The notes: a model not told the origin generated them from the letters alone. DNA of 7,460 nt from Paracoccaceae bacterium (GCA_020852535.1 JADZAO010000038.1:1-7460); one strand, 5' to 3'. Positions 1-5,364 are shown, numbered from the stretch's first letter. Made by a program: numbers and translations.

Positions 1-385
1 GCGACAATGCCGTGCTCGAAACATAGTCAAGATCGCTGCTGCTATCGTCAGCCTGCACAGTGTAGACAAAAGTCAAAACACGGCCATCAGCGCTAATCCC
101 AGAGTAGTTCGCAATACAATCCGTAGCGCCAGTCTCCAAAACCAGCTTCGGACGACCAGAAACTCTCACCGCTTTATCAAACGCGACTTGGATCGAGATG
201 CTGCTCCCGACCTTATAGGACCCGTCGGGCGTTGATGACTGAACCGAAACCACCGATTGGGCTGCCACCGCAGAAGCACATAGGCTCAAAAAGCCCGCCA
301 TCAGCCAAAGACGAAGGCCAGACAGACCACAAGTCGTCTGATGTCTAGAAACAAAAGCGCCCAACACGGTTTTGATATCAAGCAT
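1..385 (-). CDS. Secreted/surface protein with SwmB/Ig-like beta-repeat, N-terminal part only
   Basis: The gene reads leftward from ATG at 385 and is open for 128 codons to the window edge, so only its beginning is visible. Residues 1-25 form a fairly long N-region. A hydrophobic stretch (about 26-41) follows, ending in A-V-A-A before Q43, a good Sec signal peptidase site. After it comes a beta-repeat unit with segments V-A-F-D-K-A-V, P-K-L-V-L-E-T-G, L-T-F-V-Y-T-V and S-D-L-D-Y-V-S-S-T-A-L-S. This matches the tandem beta-sandwich repeat (SwmB or Ig-like) found in very large surface or secreted proteins of marine bacteria. The full protein is therefore probably long and repetitive and exported, possibly an adhesin; that is inference. 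GGATGG lies a few bases upstream of the ATG. The gene faces away from an AT-rich spacer, so it probably has its own promoter. A C-terminal secretion signal, if any, is outside the window. Confidence 0.75.
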   Translation of the reverse strand, partial: MLDIKTVLGAFVSRHQTTCGLSGLRLWLMAGFLSLCASAVAAQSVVSVQSSTPDGSYKVGSSISIQVAFDKAVRVSGRPKLVLETGATDCIANYSGISADGRVLTFVYTVQADDSSSDLDYVSSTALS

Positions 386-500
386 TATTCCATCCAAAAA
401 ACAGAAGATTAAGCCTGAGAGCGCGATTTGAGACAAATAAACAGAGCTTCAAGCTTTTAAGGTTGCTTCACAAAACAACGGATAGAATTGTCAAAAAGGC

Positions 501-527
501 ATTGATAATACTTAAAAAAATATCAAT
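501..527. repeat. Inverted repeat ATTGATA / TATCAAT
   Basis: ATTGATA (501-507) and TATCAAT (521-527) are perfect inverted arms around 13 A/T-rich bases. The element lies about 116-142 bases upstream of the surface-protein start codon. It could be an operator or a weak hairpin. AT-rich DNA makes such dyads by chance, so a regulatory role is only a possibility. Confidence 0.3.
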
Positions 528-565
528 CACACACATGCAGACGCACCCTCCCGATAAAACAAACC

Positions 566-583
566 ATATCTATACCTAGATAT
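566..583. repeat. Hairpin dyad ATATCTA-TACC-TAGATAT
   Basis: Two perfect 7-base arms (566-572 and 577-583) flank a four-base loop. It sits in the AT-rich spacer upstream of the surface-protein gene. There is no adjoining T-run that would make it a typical intrinsic terminator. Operator or chance dyad are both possible. Confidence 0.3.
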
Positions 584-701
584 ATAAAACTAAGGCCAGA
601 CATTCTGTAAAGCCGCAATCAGAAAGTTCCAAACGCTCCCACGCCCTTTATATAAATACATAACTAGGATAGTTTTTGATAATCAATGAAACCCAAAAAT
701 A

Positions 702-713
702 ATCCAATTGGAT
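702..713. repeat. 12-bp perfect palindrome ATCCAATTGGAT
   Basis: A 12-base perfect palindrome without a spacer, of the size expected for a site bound by a dimeric transcription factor. It lies mid-spacer, over 300 bases from the surface-protein start codon. No second copy was noticed in the window. Function is unknown. Confidence 0.35.
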
Positions 714-897
714 AGCAAATAACATTCTTATAGCAAAACAAAATTTGCCAGTTGGCCTTCCTCAGCAAGCACACTCAAAAAACGACTTAGCTACCGCGCT
801 CTCCTACCACTAGCTGACCAACAACAAACAGAGCGCTTAACCAAATAATCTGACATATTTCTGCAAGAATCTCTTCAGAATAAGTGAATAAAACTTT

Positions 898-935
898 AAT
901 AAAAAATCAAACCATTTCGACTGGCGACGACCAGT
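898..935 (-). terminator. Weak candidate terminator after the monooxygenase gene
   Basis: Reading the minus strand, ACTGG (935-931), a six-base loop and CCAGT (924-920) make a short hairpin, with a T-rich run about 12 bases further on (around 898-908). It begins 26 bases past the monooxygenase stop codon. The stem is short and the T-run is not directly adjacent, so this is a weak call. Confidence 0.25.
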
Positions 936-961
936 TCACGCCAAATATCCACTTTTATGCA

Positions 962-2173
962 TCATGGATTCATCCACGCAAGTTTAGAGGACAAATTTTG
1001 TGCCGTAACATCGTGGTTATATATGTAATCAAAGCGTCTAAGGACTAGGTCGGGGGCAAGTTTTCCACAGATCCTAAGCGCAGTATGAGCAAGGCTGCGT
1101 GTTGGTCCTGAAAGGTGATAGGCACGGGCCGAGGCATTGGCGGCTTCGACAATTTTTGCCGTGCGCGGGGCACGCATAGTCTGGTAGGCAAGGAGAGCTG
1201 CGGCGGGTGTGTCGGAAGCCGAAAGCACATCGGCCAGTGTCCAGGCGTCTTCAAGCGCCATATTTGCTCCCTGCGCCAAAAAGGGCAGCGTGGGATGGGC
1301 GGCATCTCCGAGAATGGCCATTGCCCCCTTGGGCAAAATAGCGTGCCAGCGTTTTGCAACCGGATGACAAAACAGCCCCCAAAGCCAGACATCAGAGACC
1401 TGATCAAGCCAGCCGCGTACGCGGGGGCTGAAGCTTTCAAAGGCGAGGCGCAGTTCCATCGGGTCGTCGTGCAGAGTCCAGCCCTCTTCCACCCAGCGGC
1501 GGCGCTCCTCAACCGCGACGATGTTGCGCAAGGTGCCGCCACGCAGCGGATAGCTAACGAGATGGCGACCATAGCCCATATGAACTTCAGTCACATTCTG
1601 CTCGACTGAACTGGCGGGACGAAGGGCGCGCCACGCGACCTGATGGGTAAAGAAAGGAGCGGTAATACCTGTAAGGGCCATACGAGTGGGCGAATGTAGG
1701 CCATCGGCGCCAACCATGAGCGGCGCTTCAATTTCCAGTCCCTGAGTGGTAATCGCTTTAGGGCGATCGCCGGAAAGATCAACGCGATCAATCTTGGTCA
1801 GCAAACGAATATCAACGCCCACTTCGCGTGCGCCATTGGCAAGAAGGTTGATCAGATCAGCGCGGTGGACAAAATGCCAACCAAGATCAGGGCGCAAACG
1901 AGCAAGATCAAGCCGCAAGACGCAGGAATCGTCAAAGCCATCACGCAGCTCCACCGCCTCGGCGCGGATCGAAAGGCCGTCAAGCGAAAGACCAAGCGCC
2001 GCCAGAACACAGGCACCATTGGGACTGATTTGAAGGCCTGCGCCCACTTCACTAATCACGTCGGCTTGTTCCAGCACAGTAACGCAAGCACCACGCATAG
2101 CCAGCGCACGGGCAAGGGCCAAACCCGCGACACCTGCGCCCAAGATGGTTACTGGCTGTCCAATCAGTGTCAT
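962..2173 (-). CDS. FAD-dependent monooxygenase (salicylate hydroxylase / UbiH-like family)
   Basis: Group A flavoprotein monooxygenase, which uses FAD and NAD(P)H to hydroxylate, usually, an aromatic substrate; cytoplasmic. Counting from the ATG at 2173 (403 residues): the FAD-binding Rossmann motif G-A-G-V-A-G is at 12-17, with the ribose-binding acid E35 closing the next strand. G-A-G-L-Q-I-S-P-N-G is at 44-53, H-R-A-D-L at 103-107, the DG motif G-A-D-G at 155-158, and the GD motif G-D-A-A-H-P at 289-294, followed by a helix with Q-G-A-N-M-A-L-E-D. All hallmark motifs are intact and the length is normal for the family, so it should be active. The reading frame also allows GTG at 2182, three codons earlier. 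I prefer ATG because family N-termini begin just before the Rossmann strand, although GAGGA is only two bases from this ATG. The substrate cannot be read from the sequence; salicylate, hydroxybenzoate and other phenolics are possible. It lies 101 bases downstream of the DksA-like gene on the same strand. Confidence 0.9.
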   Translation of the reverse strand: MTLIGQPVTILGAGVAGLALARALAMRGACVTVLEQADVISEVGAGLQISPNGACVLAALGLSLDGLSIRAEAVELRDGFDDSCVLRLDLARLRPDLGWHFVHRADLINLLANGAREVGVDIRLLTKIDRVDLSGDRPKAITTQGLEIEAPLMVGADGLHSPTRMALTGITAPFFTHQVAWRALRPASSVEQNVTEVHMGYGRHLVSYPLRGGTLRNIVAVEERRRWVEEGWTLHDDPMELRLAFESFSPRVRGWLDQVSDVWLWGLFCHPVAKRWHAILPKGAMAILGDAAHPTLPFLAQGANMALEDAWTLADVLSASDTPAAALLAYQTMRAPRTAKIVEAANASARAYHLSGPTRSLAHTALRICGKLAPDLVLRRFDYIYNHDVTAQNLSSKLAWMNP

Positions 2174-2235
2174 GTTCCTCACCGCAAAATAGAAAACACC
2201 GAACCTTTAGGATCAGGCGTCATTCTTTGCCCATG

Positions 2236-2260
2236 GAAAGGCAGGTACAAGTCTCCTGCC
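2236..2260 (-). terminator. Candidate terminator after the dksA-like gene
   Basis: On the minus strand GGCAGG (2260-2255), a nine-base loop and CCTGCC (2245-2240) form a six-pair GC-rich stem followed by TTT. It starts 14 bases past the dksA-like stop codon. The T-run is very short, so termination may be partial, allowing some read-through into the monooxygenase gene. Confidence 0.35.
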
Positions 2261-2274
2261 CTGCAGCGAAAGCG

Positions 2275-2697
2275 TCAATCCTCGCGATGGACTTTTTCGC
2301 GGCGCTCGTGCTTTTCCTGCGCTTCCAACATCATGGTGGCGATGGGACGAGCGTCGAGGCGTTTGAGACTAATGGGCTCGCCCGTCATCTCACAGTAACC
2401 GTATTCACCGTTTTCGATACGGCGCAGAGCCGCGTCAATCTTCGACACTAGCTTGCGCTGACGATCACGGGTGCGCAATTCGATAGCGCGGTCAGTTTCT
2501 TCCGAGGCCCGGTCAGCAATGTCGGGAACATTACGGGCAGAATCTTGAAGGTTGTCAATGGTTTCGGCGGATTGTTCGATCAACTCGTTCTTCCAATTGA
2601 TCAGTTTGCGCCGAAAATATTCGAGCTGGCGTTCGTTCATAAACGGTTCGTCCTCAGCAGGACGGTAATCATCTGGTAGGAACACCTCAGACTTCAT
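2275..2697 (-). CDS. dksA: DksA/TraR-family RNA polymerase-binding regulator with degenerate zinc finger
   Basis: A 140-residue DksA-like protein. DksA enters the secondary channel of RNA polymerase and, with ppGpp, adjusts transcription of rRNA and amino-acid promoters during nutrient stress. From ATG at 2697: helix 1 of the coiled coil spans about 22-55. The tip P-D-I-A-D-R-A carries D59, D62 and A64, matching the functional DxxDxA tip of E. coli DksA. Helix 2, rich in E, R and K, spans about 65-96, and the globular end starts at G-Y-C-E-M-T-G-E-P. Of the four zinc cysteines only C102 remains; the others are T105, M123 and A126. Single-cysteine variants are known in alphaproteobacteria such as Rhodobacter sphaeroides and can still work like DksA, so this is probably functional. 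The frame extends to TTG at 2712, but that codon overlaps a good Shine-Dalgarno (GGAGAG, 7 bases before the ATG), which fixes the start at 2697. Confidence 0.9.
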   Translation of the reverse strand: MKSEVFLPDDYRPAEDEPFMNERQLEYFRRKLINWKNELIEQSAETIDNLQDSARNVPDIADRASEETDRAIELRTRDRQRKLVSKIDAALRRIENGEYGYCEMTGEPISLKRLDARPIATMMLEAQEKHERREKVHRED

Positions 2698-2704
2698 AAA
2701 TGCT

Positions 2705-2710
2705 CTCTCC
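2705..2710 (-). promoter_or_regulatory. Ribosome binding site of the dksA-like gene
   Basis: GGAGAG on the minus strand, seven bases before ATG 2697. It decides the start: the earlier in-frame TTG at 2712 overlaps the Shine-Dalgarno itself and has no site of its own. Confidence 0.75.
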
Positions 2711-2749
2711 AATGTATCGGATCACTCCGACAGGTGGCCTACCATCATG

Positions 2750-2774
2750 ACGCACCCCCTAATTGCGGGGGCGT
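2750..2774. repeat. GC-rich hairpin in the dksA leader/promoter region
   Basis: ACGC (2750-2753) plus CCCC (2755-2758) can pair with GGGG (2767-2770) plus GCGT (2771-2774), with a bulged A at 2754 and an eight-base loop. No T-run follows on either strand, so it is not a typical intrinsic terminator. It lies about 53-77 bases upstream of the dksA-like start codon, at the 5' end of its probable leader RNA, and overlaps the candidate -10 box. Confidence 0.4.
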
Positions 2775-2811
2775 CTAGACCATTGACGGGCGATTGTCAC
2801 TAGCAATTAGG
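2758..2811. repeat. 9-bp inverted repeat CCTAATTGC / GCAATTAGG
   Basis: CCTAATTGC (2758-2766) and GCAATTAGG (2803-2811) are perfect inverted copies 36 bases apart, flanking the candidate dksA promoter elements (2772-2800). The placement on either side of a promoter suggests a two-site operator. Its left arm overlaps the loop of the GC-rich hairpin, so the two structures exclude one another in RNA. Confidence 0.4.
2772..2800 (-). promoter_or_regulatory. Candidate promoter for the dksA-like gene
   Basis: On the minus strand GTGACA (2800-2795, five of six to TTGACA) and TAGACG (2777-2772, three of six to TATAAT) are separated by 17 bases. On the plus strand the same block gives TTGTCA (2794-2799), usable as a -35 for the dead moxR-type gene, so this may once have been a compact divergent promoter. 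The -10 box is weak. Confidence 0.3.
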
Positions 2812-2867
2812 ACAAATTAAACGCACCATTAATATCGATCTTACCTAGCATACCCGCAAAGATCACC

Positions 2868-3000
2868 ATGAAGTTCACCTCAAACGACCAATACATCTCC
2901 ACTGACAAACTAACGATGGCGGTGGATACCACCGTAACGCTGGAACGGCGTTTTTGATTAACAAAGTAGCCGATGCAAAAGGTTTTTTTCTGGAACGCTT
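2868..3000 (+). pseudogene. Remnant of the 5' end of a MoxR-type AAA+ ATPase gene
   Basis: From ATG at 2868 the plus strand encodes 29 residues and stops at TGA 2955-2957. Residues 1-27 (beginning M-K-F-T-S-N-D-Q-Y-I-S-T-D and ending V-T-L-E-R) closely match the start of the MoxR-type ATPases I know from Rhodobacteraceae. In those proteins the next residues are P-L-L-V-K-G-E-P-G-T-G-K-T, the Walker A loop. Here a frame change occurs right after the L-E-R. In the next frame the text reads F-L-I-N-K-V-A-D-A-K-G, resembling a Walker A segment damaged by small deletions. Nothing of the remaining 250 or so residues is present, because the HAD gene's 3' end begins at 3016 on the other strand. MoxR proteins act as chaperone-like ATPases, usually beside a VWA-domain gene; none is here. 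The right boundary is approximate. Confidence 0.7.
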
Positions 3001-3015
3001 CAGACGCGGAACGGT

Positions 3016-3711
3016 TCAGGGCACCCAAACCTGGTCCAGCCACGCAGGCAAAGAGCCGATATCGGCCAGCACCACATCGGCATACGGAGCAAGTTCCGCC
3101 TCCCCTGCTATACCTGTAAGCACAGCCACCGTCCGCATCCCCGCCGCCCGTCCAGCTTCGAGGTCATGGAGACTATCACCCACCATCACCACCCGCGCAG
3201 GATCCAACCCGAACTTTGCAGCAAAAGCCAAACACATCCCAGGACCTGGTTTCGCGCCATAGCCGGAATCGGACCCCGCGACGAAATCGAAGAATTCTGT
3301 GATATCATGCGCTGCCAGATGCGCTGCCGCAGGCGCTTTAGCATCATTGGTGGCCAATCCCACCCGCAATCCCCGCATTTTCAGCAAAGCCAGAAGAGGG
3401 CGTAAAGGCACAACAGGTAACATAACCGCAGTCGCAGCCCGCACGTTGATCTCTTGCATCACATTTGCATGCGTCAGACCAGACAGATAAGGCAATAAAC
3501 AGGCTGCAATATCCGAAACGGTCGCCGCAATCACTAGGCTATCCGACGCGAAAGTCCCGCTTTCAACATCAAAGCCTATGGCCACCCCCATCGCTCGTGC
3601 ATGAGCCTCGTCACGGCCCAGATCGCGCAACAAATGCCGTGCCCACCCACTCCAACTGGCGCGGAAATCAAACAGCGTGCCATCCTTGTCAAAGATAATC
3701 CCGTCAATCAT
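3016..3711 (-). CDS. HAD-superfamily hydrolase, phosphoglycolate phosphatase-like
   Basis: A 231-residue cytoplasmic phosphatase of the HAD subfamily IA type. HAD phosphatases remove phosphate from small metabolites through a phospho-aspartate intermediate. Motif I is D8-K-D-G-T-L-F with nucleophile D8 and acid/base D10. Motif II is T121-N-D in V-G-L-A-T-N-D. Motif III is K154 in G-A-K-P-G-P-G. Motif IV is V-G-D179-S-L-H-D183, the magnesium-binding acids. The region between motif I and motif II (about 15-100) is helical, as expected for a C1 cap, and length is typical for Gph-like enzymes. Substrate is uncertain: 2-phosphoglycolate is the family default, but many relatives use other sugar or nucleotide phosphates. 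ATG at 3711 is preceded by GGTAGG about nine bases upstream. Its 3' end approaches the moxR-type remnant, and 163 bases separate it from the DUF3572 gene upstream on the same strand. Confidence 0.9.
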   Translation of the reverse strand: MIDGIIFDKDGTLFDFRASWSGWARHLLRDLGRDEAHARAMGVAIGFDVESGTFASDSLVIAATVSDIAACLLPYLSGLTHANVMQEINVRAATAVMLPVVPLRPLLALLKMRGLRVGLATNDAKAPAAAHLAAHDITEFFDFVAGSDSGYGAKPGPGMCLAFAAKFGLDPARVVMVGDSLHDLEAGRAAGMRTVAVLTGIAGEAELAPYADVVLADIGSLPAWLDQVWVP

Positions 3712-3874
3712 ACTACACTGCCTACCAGATTCCCCAAACCGCCACGATCCTCGCCGCAGGTCAGACCAAAAACAACCACCTTACACATCGATCTTAACCA
3801 AAATGCTCACGAAACAAACGTCTAGTCGCCCTGATATTTTAGCAGTTTGGGTGCTTCACGCCCACTAGCCCAAT

Positions 3875-4168
3875 CTACGTCCAATGAAACGCCTGTCCTC
3901 CAGGCAAAACCGCCCGTGCTTCCATCGGCACGCCATAGGCCAGCCCGCTTCCGTCGCAAAAAGCCATAACCCAAGCATCTTCCATCATCACAAAATCAAG
4001 CACCGCACCCAGAAACTCTGGTCGGCCAGCCGCCTCAGTCACATCTGCAGCACTGGCACCTGACGCGCCAAGAAAGCTCGCAAACAACTCGTCCTCACCC
4101 GCAAGCCAAGCCAAAGCCTGCAATCCGACCATCTCCGCATTTTCCCGCTGCATATCTGTCCACATCAT
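3875..4168 (-). CDS. DUF3572 domain protein
   Basis: A small cytoplasmic protein of the DUF3572 family, known mainly from alphaproteobacteria and without an established function. Recognisable features are A-E-M-V-G-L-Q-A-L-A-W-L-A-G, then F-L-G-A-S-G-A-S-A-A-D, R-P-E-F-L-G-A-V-L-D-F, M-M-E-D-A-W-V-M-A-F-C-D and the end L-P-G-G-Q-A-F-H-W-T. The protein is short, acidic and helical, with no signal peptide or membrane segment. The start is uncertain. The frame is open to TTG at 4222 (115 residues, AAAGG just upstream). ATG at 4168 gives 97 residues with a GGGCGAG stretch eight bases before it, and ATG at 4153 gives 92, closest to the usual family start. I chose 4168 as a compromise. In relatives I recall this gene near cell-cycle response regulator genes; none is seen here. 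Confidence 0.8.
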   Translation of the reverse strand: MMWTDMQRENAEMVGLQALAWLAGEDELFASFLGASGASAADVTEAAGRPEFLGAVLDFVMMEDAWVMAFCDGSGLAYGVPMEARAVLPGGQAFHWT

Positions 4169-4228
4169 CTTAGAGTCTCGCCCAGCAAAACGATCATTCG
4201 AAGCAAATTTTTTGTAATCCAAAAACCT

Positions 4229-4405
4229 TTAATGAACGCTTTGCGAAGATTTTAGTGCATTAGGGATCATAATACGATCCACACAAACGAAACGACAGGC
4301 CAGAAATGGCATTTCTTTCCCCTTCCATACAGTCAAAAAACGCCCCCACTGCTTTGCATCGAAACCCTTAAAGTTCACTTTCACGGACGCAACACTAAGC
4401 CACAT
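4229..4405 (-). CDS. Possible 58-residue ORF upstream of the DUF3572 gene
   Basis: From ATG at 4405 the minus strand is open for 58 codons to TAA at 4229-4231, six bases before the TTG at 4222 in the DUF3572 frame. GGGG sits four bases before the ATG (context A-A-A-G-G-G-G-T-T-T-T), a reasonable ribosome binding site. The peptide begins M-W-L-S-V-A-S-V-K-V, is basic and has no signal peptide or clear transmembrane helix. I recognise no family. It could be a small gene, a leader ORF coupled to DUF3572 translation if TTG 4222 is really used, or chance. The rest of the spacer up to the DUF983 start (4406-4514) shows nothing I can name. Confidence 0.2.
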   Translation of the reverse strand: MWLSVASVKVNFKGFDAKQWGRFLTVWKGKEMPFLACRFVCVDRIMIPNALKSSQSVH

Positions 4406-4499
4406 AAAACCCCTTTACTATGGCGATCTTACCCCTACACATCTAGCATTAGACTGCTTAACTTCAGCCCCTACACGACTCTCGCACCACATGCGGCCC

Positions 4500-4505
4500 A
4501 AAGGA
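4500..4505 (+). promoter_or_regulatory. Ribosome binding site of the DUF983 gene
   Basis: AAAGGA nine bases before ATG 4515. The earlier in-frame ATG at 4491 has no comparable site, so the Shine-Dalgarno argues for 4515. Confidence 0.55.
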
Positions 4506-4514
4506 CCACGTCAA

Positions 4515-4913
4515 ATGCCCCACGCTCATGCCTGTGCTAAAAGCAGAACCCAAACAGATAAAGACCGTCAACTAAAACAGGCGCTCCTGCGCGGCTGGCT
4601 TCGACGTTGCCCAAACTGCGGTTCAGGTCCAATGCTGCGCGGTTACCTCAAAGTCCGCGAAAGCTGCCCCGTCTGCGGCGAAGCGCTGCACCACCAACGC
4701 GCCGACGATGGCCCCGCCTACCTGACCATCCTAATTGTGGGCCACCTCATGGCGCCACTAATTCTTTGGGTTTTCGTGCGCTACCGTCCCGATGCCCTCG
4801 TACTCGCAACAGTCTTTTCAATCGGCACGATCGCGCTCTCACTCTACCTTTTGCCCCGAATAAAAGGCGCACTAGTAGGCATACAATGGGCCAAACGAAT
4901 GCACGGGTTCTAA
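4515..4913 (+). CDS. DUF983 zinc-ribbon inner-membrane protein
   Basis: A 132-residue DUF983 protein, a family common in alphaproteobacteria whose biochemical role is not established. Two Cys-x2-Cys knuckles, C32-P-N-C35-G and C51-P-V-C54-G, make a probable zinc ribbon in the N-terminal half. The family signature R-A-D-D-G-P-A-Y-L-T-I-L-I-V-G-H follows at 62-77. Two hydrophobic segments, about 70-88 and 94-113, are probable transmembrane helices in the inner membrane. The end, K-G-A-L-V-G-I-Q-W-A-K-R-M-H-G, is also typical. The frame runs back to ATG 4491 (eight more residues); 4515 is preferred because of its AAAGGA site. The residues before Q19 are poorly conserved and do not decide the matter. 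The gene stands alone on the plus strand, with a decayed gene convergent to its 3' end. A promoter was not confidently located in the spacer upstream. Confidence 0.9.
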   Translation: MPHAHACAKSRTQTDKDRQLKQALLRGWLRRCPNCGSGPMLRGYLKVRESCPVCGEALHHQRADDGPAYLTILIVGHLMAPLILWVFVRYRPDALVLATVFSIGTIALSLYLLPRIKGALVGIQWAKRMHGF

Positions 4914-4920
4914 ACGTCAA

Positions 4921-5330
4921 TCCAAAACCCTGACCGATCCACGACACAACTGCCGTTCACGTCTTAACCCCAAAGGCACCAAACTGCGTATTCTGACGCA
5001 TTCACCACGGCTGCCTTAGGCAAACTAGTCAAAGAAATGAGCCTTCAAATCAACAGCCATAATCCCGAACCGACACAGCACTACATCTTCCGGACCATCA
5101 TGCCACCGAGCCGCCCCTGCCACTTCAATGTCCGCCTCTTCCTAATCGACCGCACCCTGGGTTCAAAAGATATTTCCATTCCACCATGCCCCGTATTTTC
5201 AACATATCAAGCAAAGTAGTCAGGACGTGCCGTGTATTCATCCCGCCACCTCACGTAACCAACCAAAGATCACTTATCAGACACCTCAACGGCATGATCA
5301 AAAGCCGCGCCTAATCTATAAAATTACGCT
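4921..5330 (-). pseudogene. Probable decayed SRPBCC-family gene
   Basis: On the minus strand two frames joined near 5137 give text resembling the SRPBCC (polyketide-cyclase/START-like) proteins of Rhodobacteraceae. The first frame (about 5320-5141) reads A-F-D-H-A-V-E-V-S-D-K, stop, S-L-V-G-Y-V-R-W-R, then, after another stop, G-M-E-I-S-F-E-P-R-V-R-S-I-R-K. The second (about 5135-4923) reads A-D-I-E-V-A-G, P-E-D-V-V-L, G-I-M-A-V-D-L-K-A and V-R-I-R-S-L-V-P-L-G-L, then C-R-G-S-V-R-V-L-D. Order and spacing fit the family: a strand with W/E-x-I-S-F-x-x-R, then A-D-I-E-V, P-E-x-x-V, and an R-x-R-x-x-L-x-P strand before the last helix. At least four in-frame stops and one frameshift rule out a working protein, and the final helix is missing next to the DUF983 stop codon. 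Without an alignment this is a motif-level call; random spacer is the alternative. Confidence 0.4.
5294..5322 (+). promoter_or_regulatory. Candidate metG promoter
   Basis: TATAAA (5317-5322, five of six to TATAAT) with ATGATC (5294-5299, three of six to TTGACA) 17 bases upstream. It would give a leader of roughly 90 bases before the metG ATG. The -35 box is weak, and the element lies inside the decayed SRPBCC region. Confidence 0.3.
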
Positions 5331-5340
5331 CGAGAACCCC

Positions 5341-5364
5341 AGCTAGGCCCCCTATCCTCTAGCT
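5341..5364 (+). repeat. Dyad AGCTAG / CTAGCT in the metG leader
   Basis: Perfect six-base arms (5341-5346 and 5359-5364) flank twelve C/T-rich bases, 53 bases before the metG start. No T-run or recognised riboswitch core accompanies it. It may be a leader hairpin or an operator; there is no direct evidence of function. Confidence 0.25.

Larger units (their letters stand above)
386..961. other. AT-rich non-coding spacer with small dyads
   Basis: This stretch is markedly richer in A and T than the flanking genes and is broken by stops in all frames; I recognise no gene or gene remnant. It lies upstream of the surface-protein gene and downstream of the monooxygenase gene, both on the minus strand. 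It should therefore hold the promoter of the former and the 3' end of the latter. On the minus strand a perfect TTGACA hexamer (489-494) and a TATTAT hexamer (about 503-508) are present, but neither has a convincing partner at 16-18 bases. Three dyad-symmetric sequences are listed separately. Confidence 0.6.

Noticed and set aside
743..765. Possible sigma-54 promoter (TGGCA ... TTGCT, minus strand)
   Set aside because: GG and GC are 13 bases apart instead of the required 10.
1115..1609. Long plus-strand open frame of about 164 codons inside the monooxygenase gene
   Set aside because: Antisense to a gene with all family motifs intact; the translation is low-complexity and matches no family.
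1865..2398. Plus-strand open frame of 177 codons spanning the monooxygenase start and dksA end
   Set aside because: It crosses two well-supported genes on the other strand and an intergenic gap, with no recognisable domain or ribosome binding site.
2920..2934. Hairpin CGGTGG-ATA-CCACCG
   Set aside because: It falls within the coding part of the moxR-type remnant and has no following T-run, so it is most likely incidental to coding sequence.
2940..3014. Three copies of GGAACG (2942, 2992, 3008), two within CTGGAACG 50 bases apart
   Set aside because: Too short to call a repeat array or target-site duplication; possibly linked to the deletion in the moxR-type gene, but not demonstrable here.
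2807..3043. Minus-strand frame of 78 codons after the HAD gene
   Set aside because: It starts inside the HAD coding region in another frame and is antisense to the moxR-type remnant, which explains the sequence better.
2954..3262. Plus-strand frame of 102 codons beginning M-I-N-K
   Set aside because: Its first residues are the frame-shifted tail of the moxR-type remnant; the rest is antisense to the HAD gene.
5150..5175. GGGTTCAAAA resembling a tRNA T-arm box
   Set aside because: No matching acceptor stem, anticodon arm or D-arm could be found around it.
5037..5219. Plus-strand 60-codon frame upstream of metG
   Set aside because: No ribosome binding site or family resemblance; the opposite strand carries the more meaningful SRPBCC-like text.
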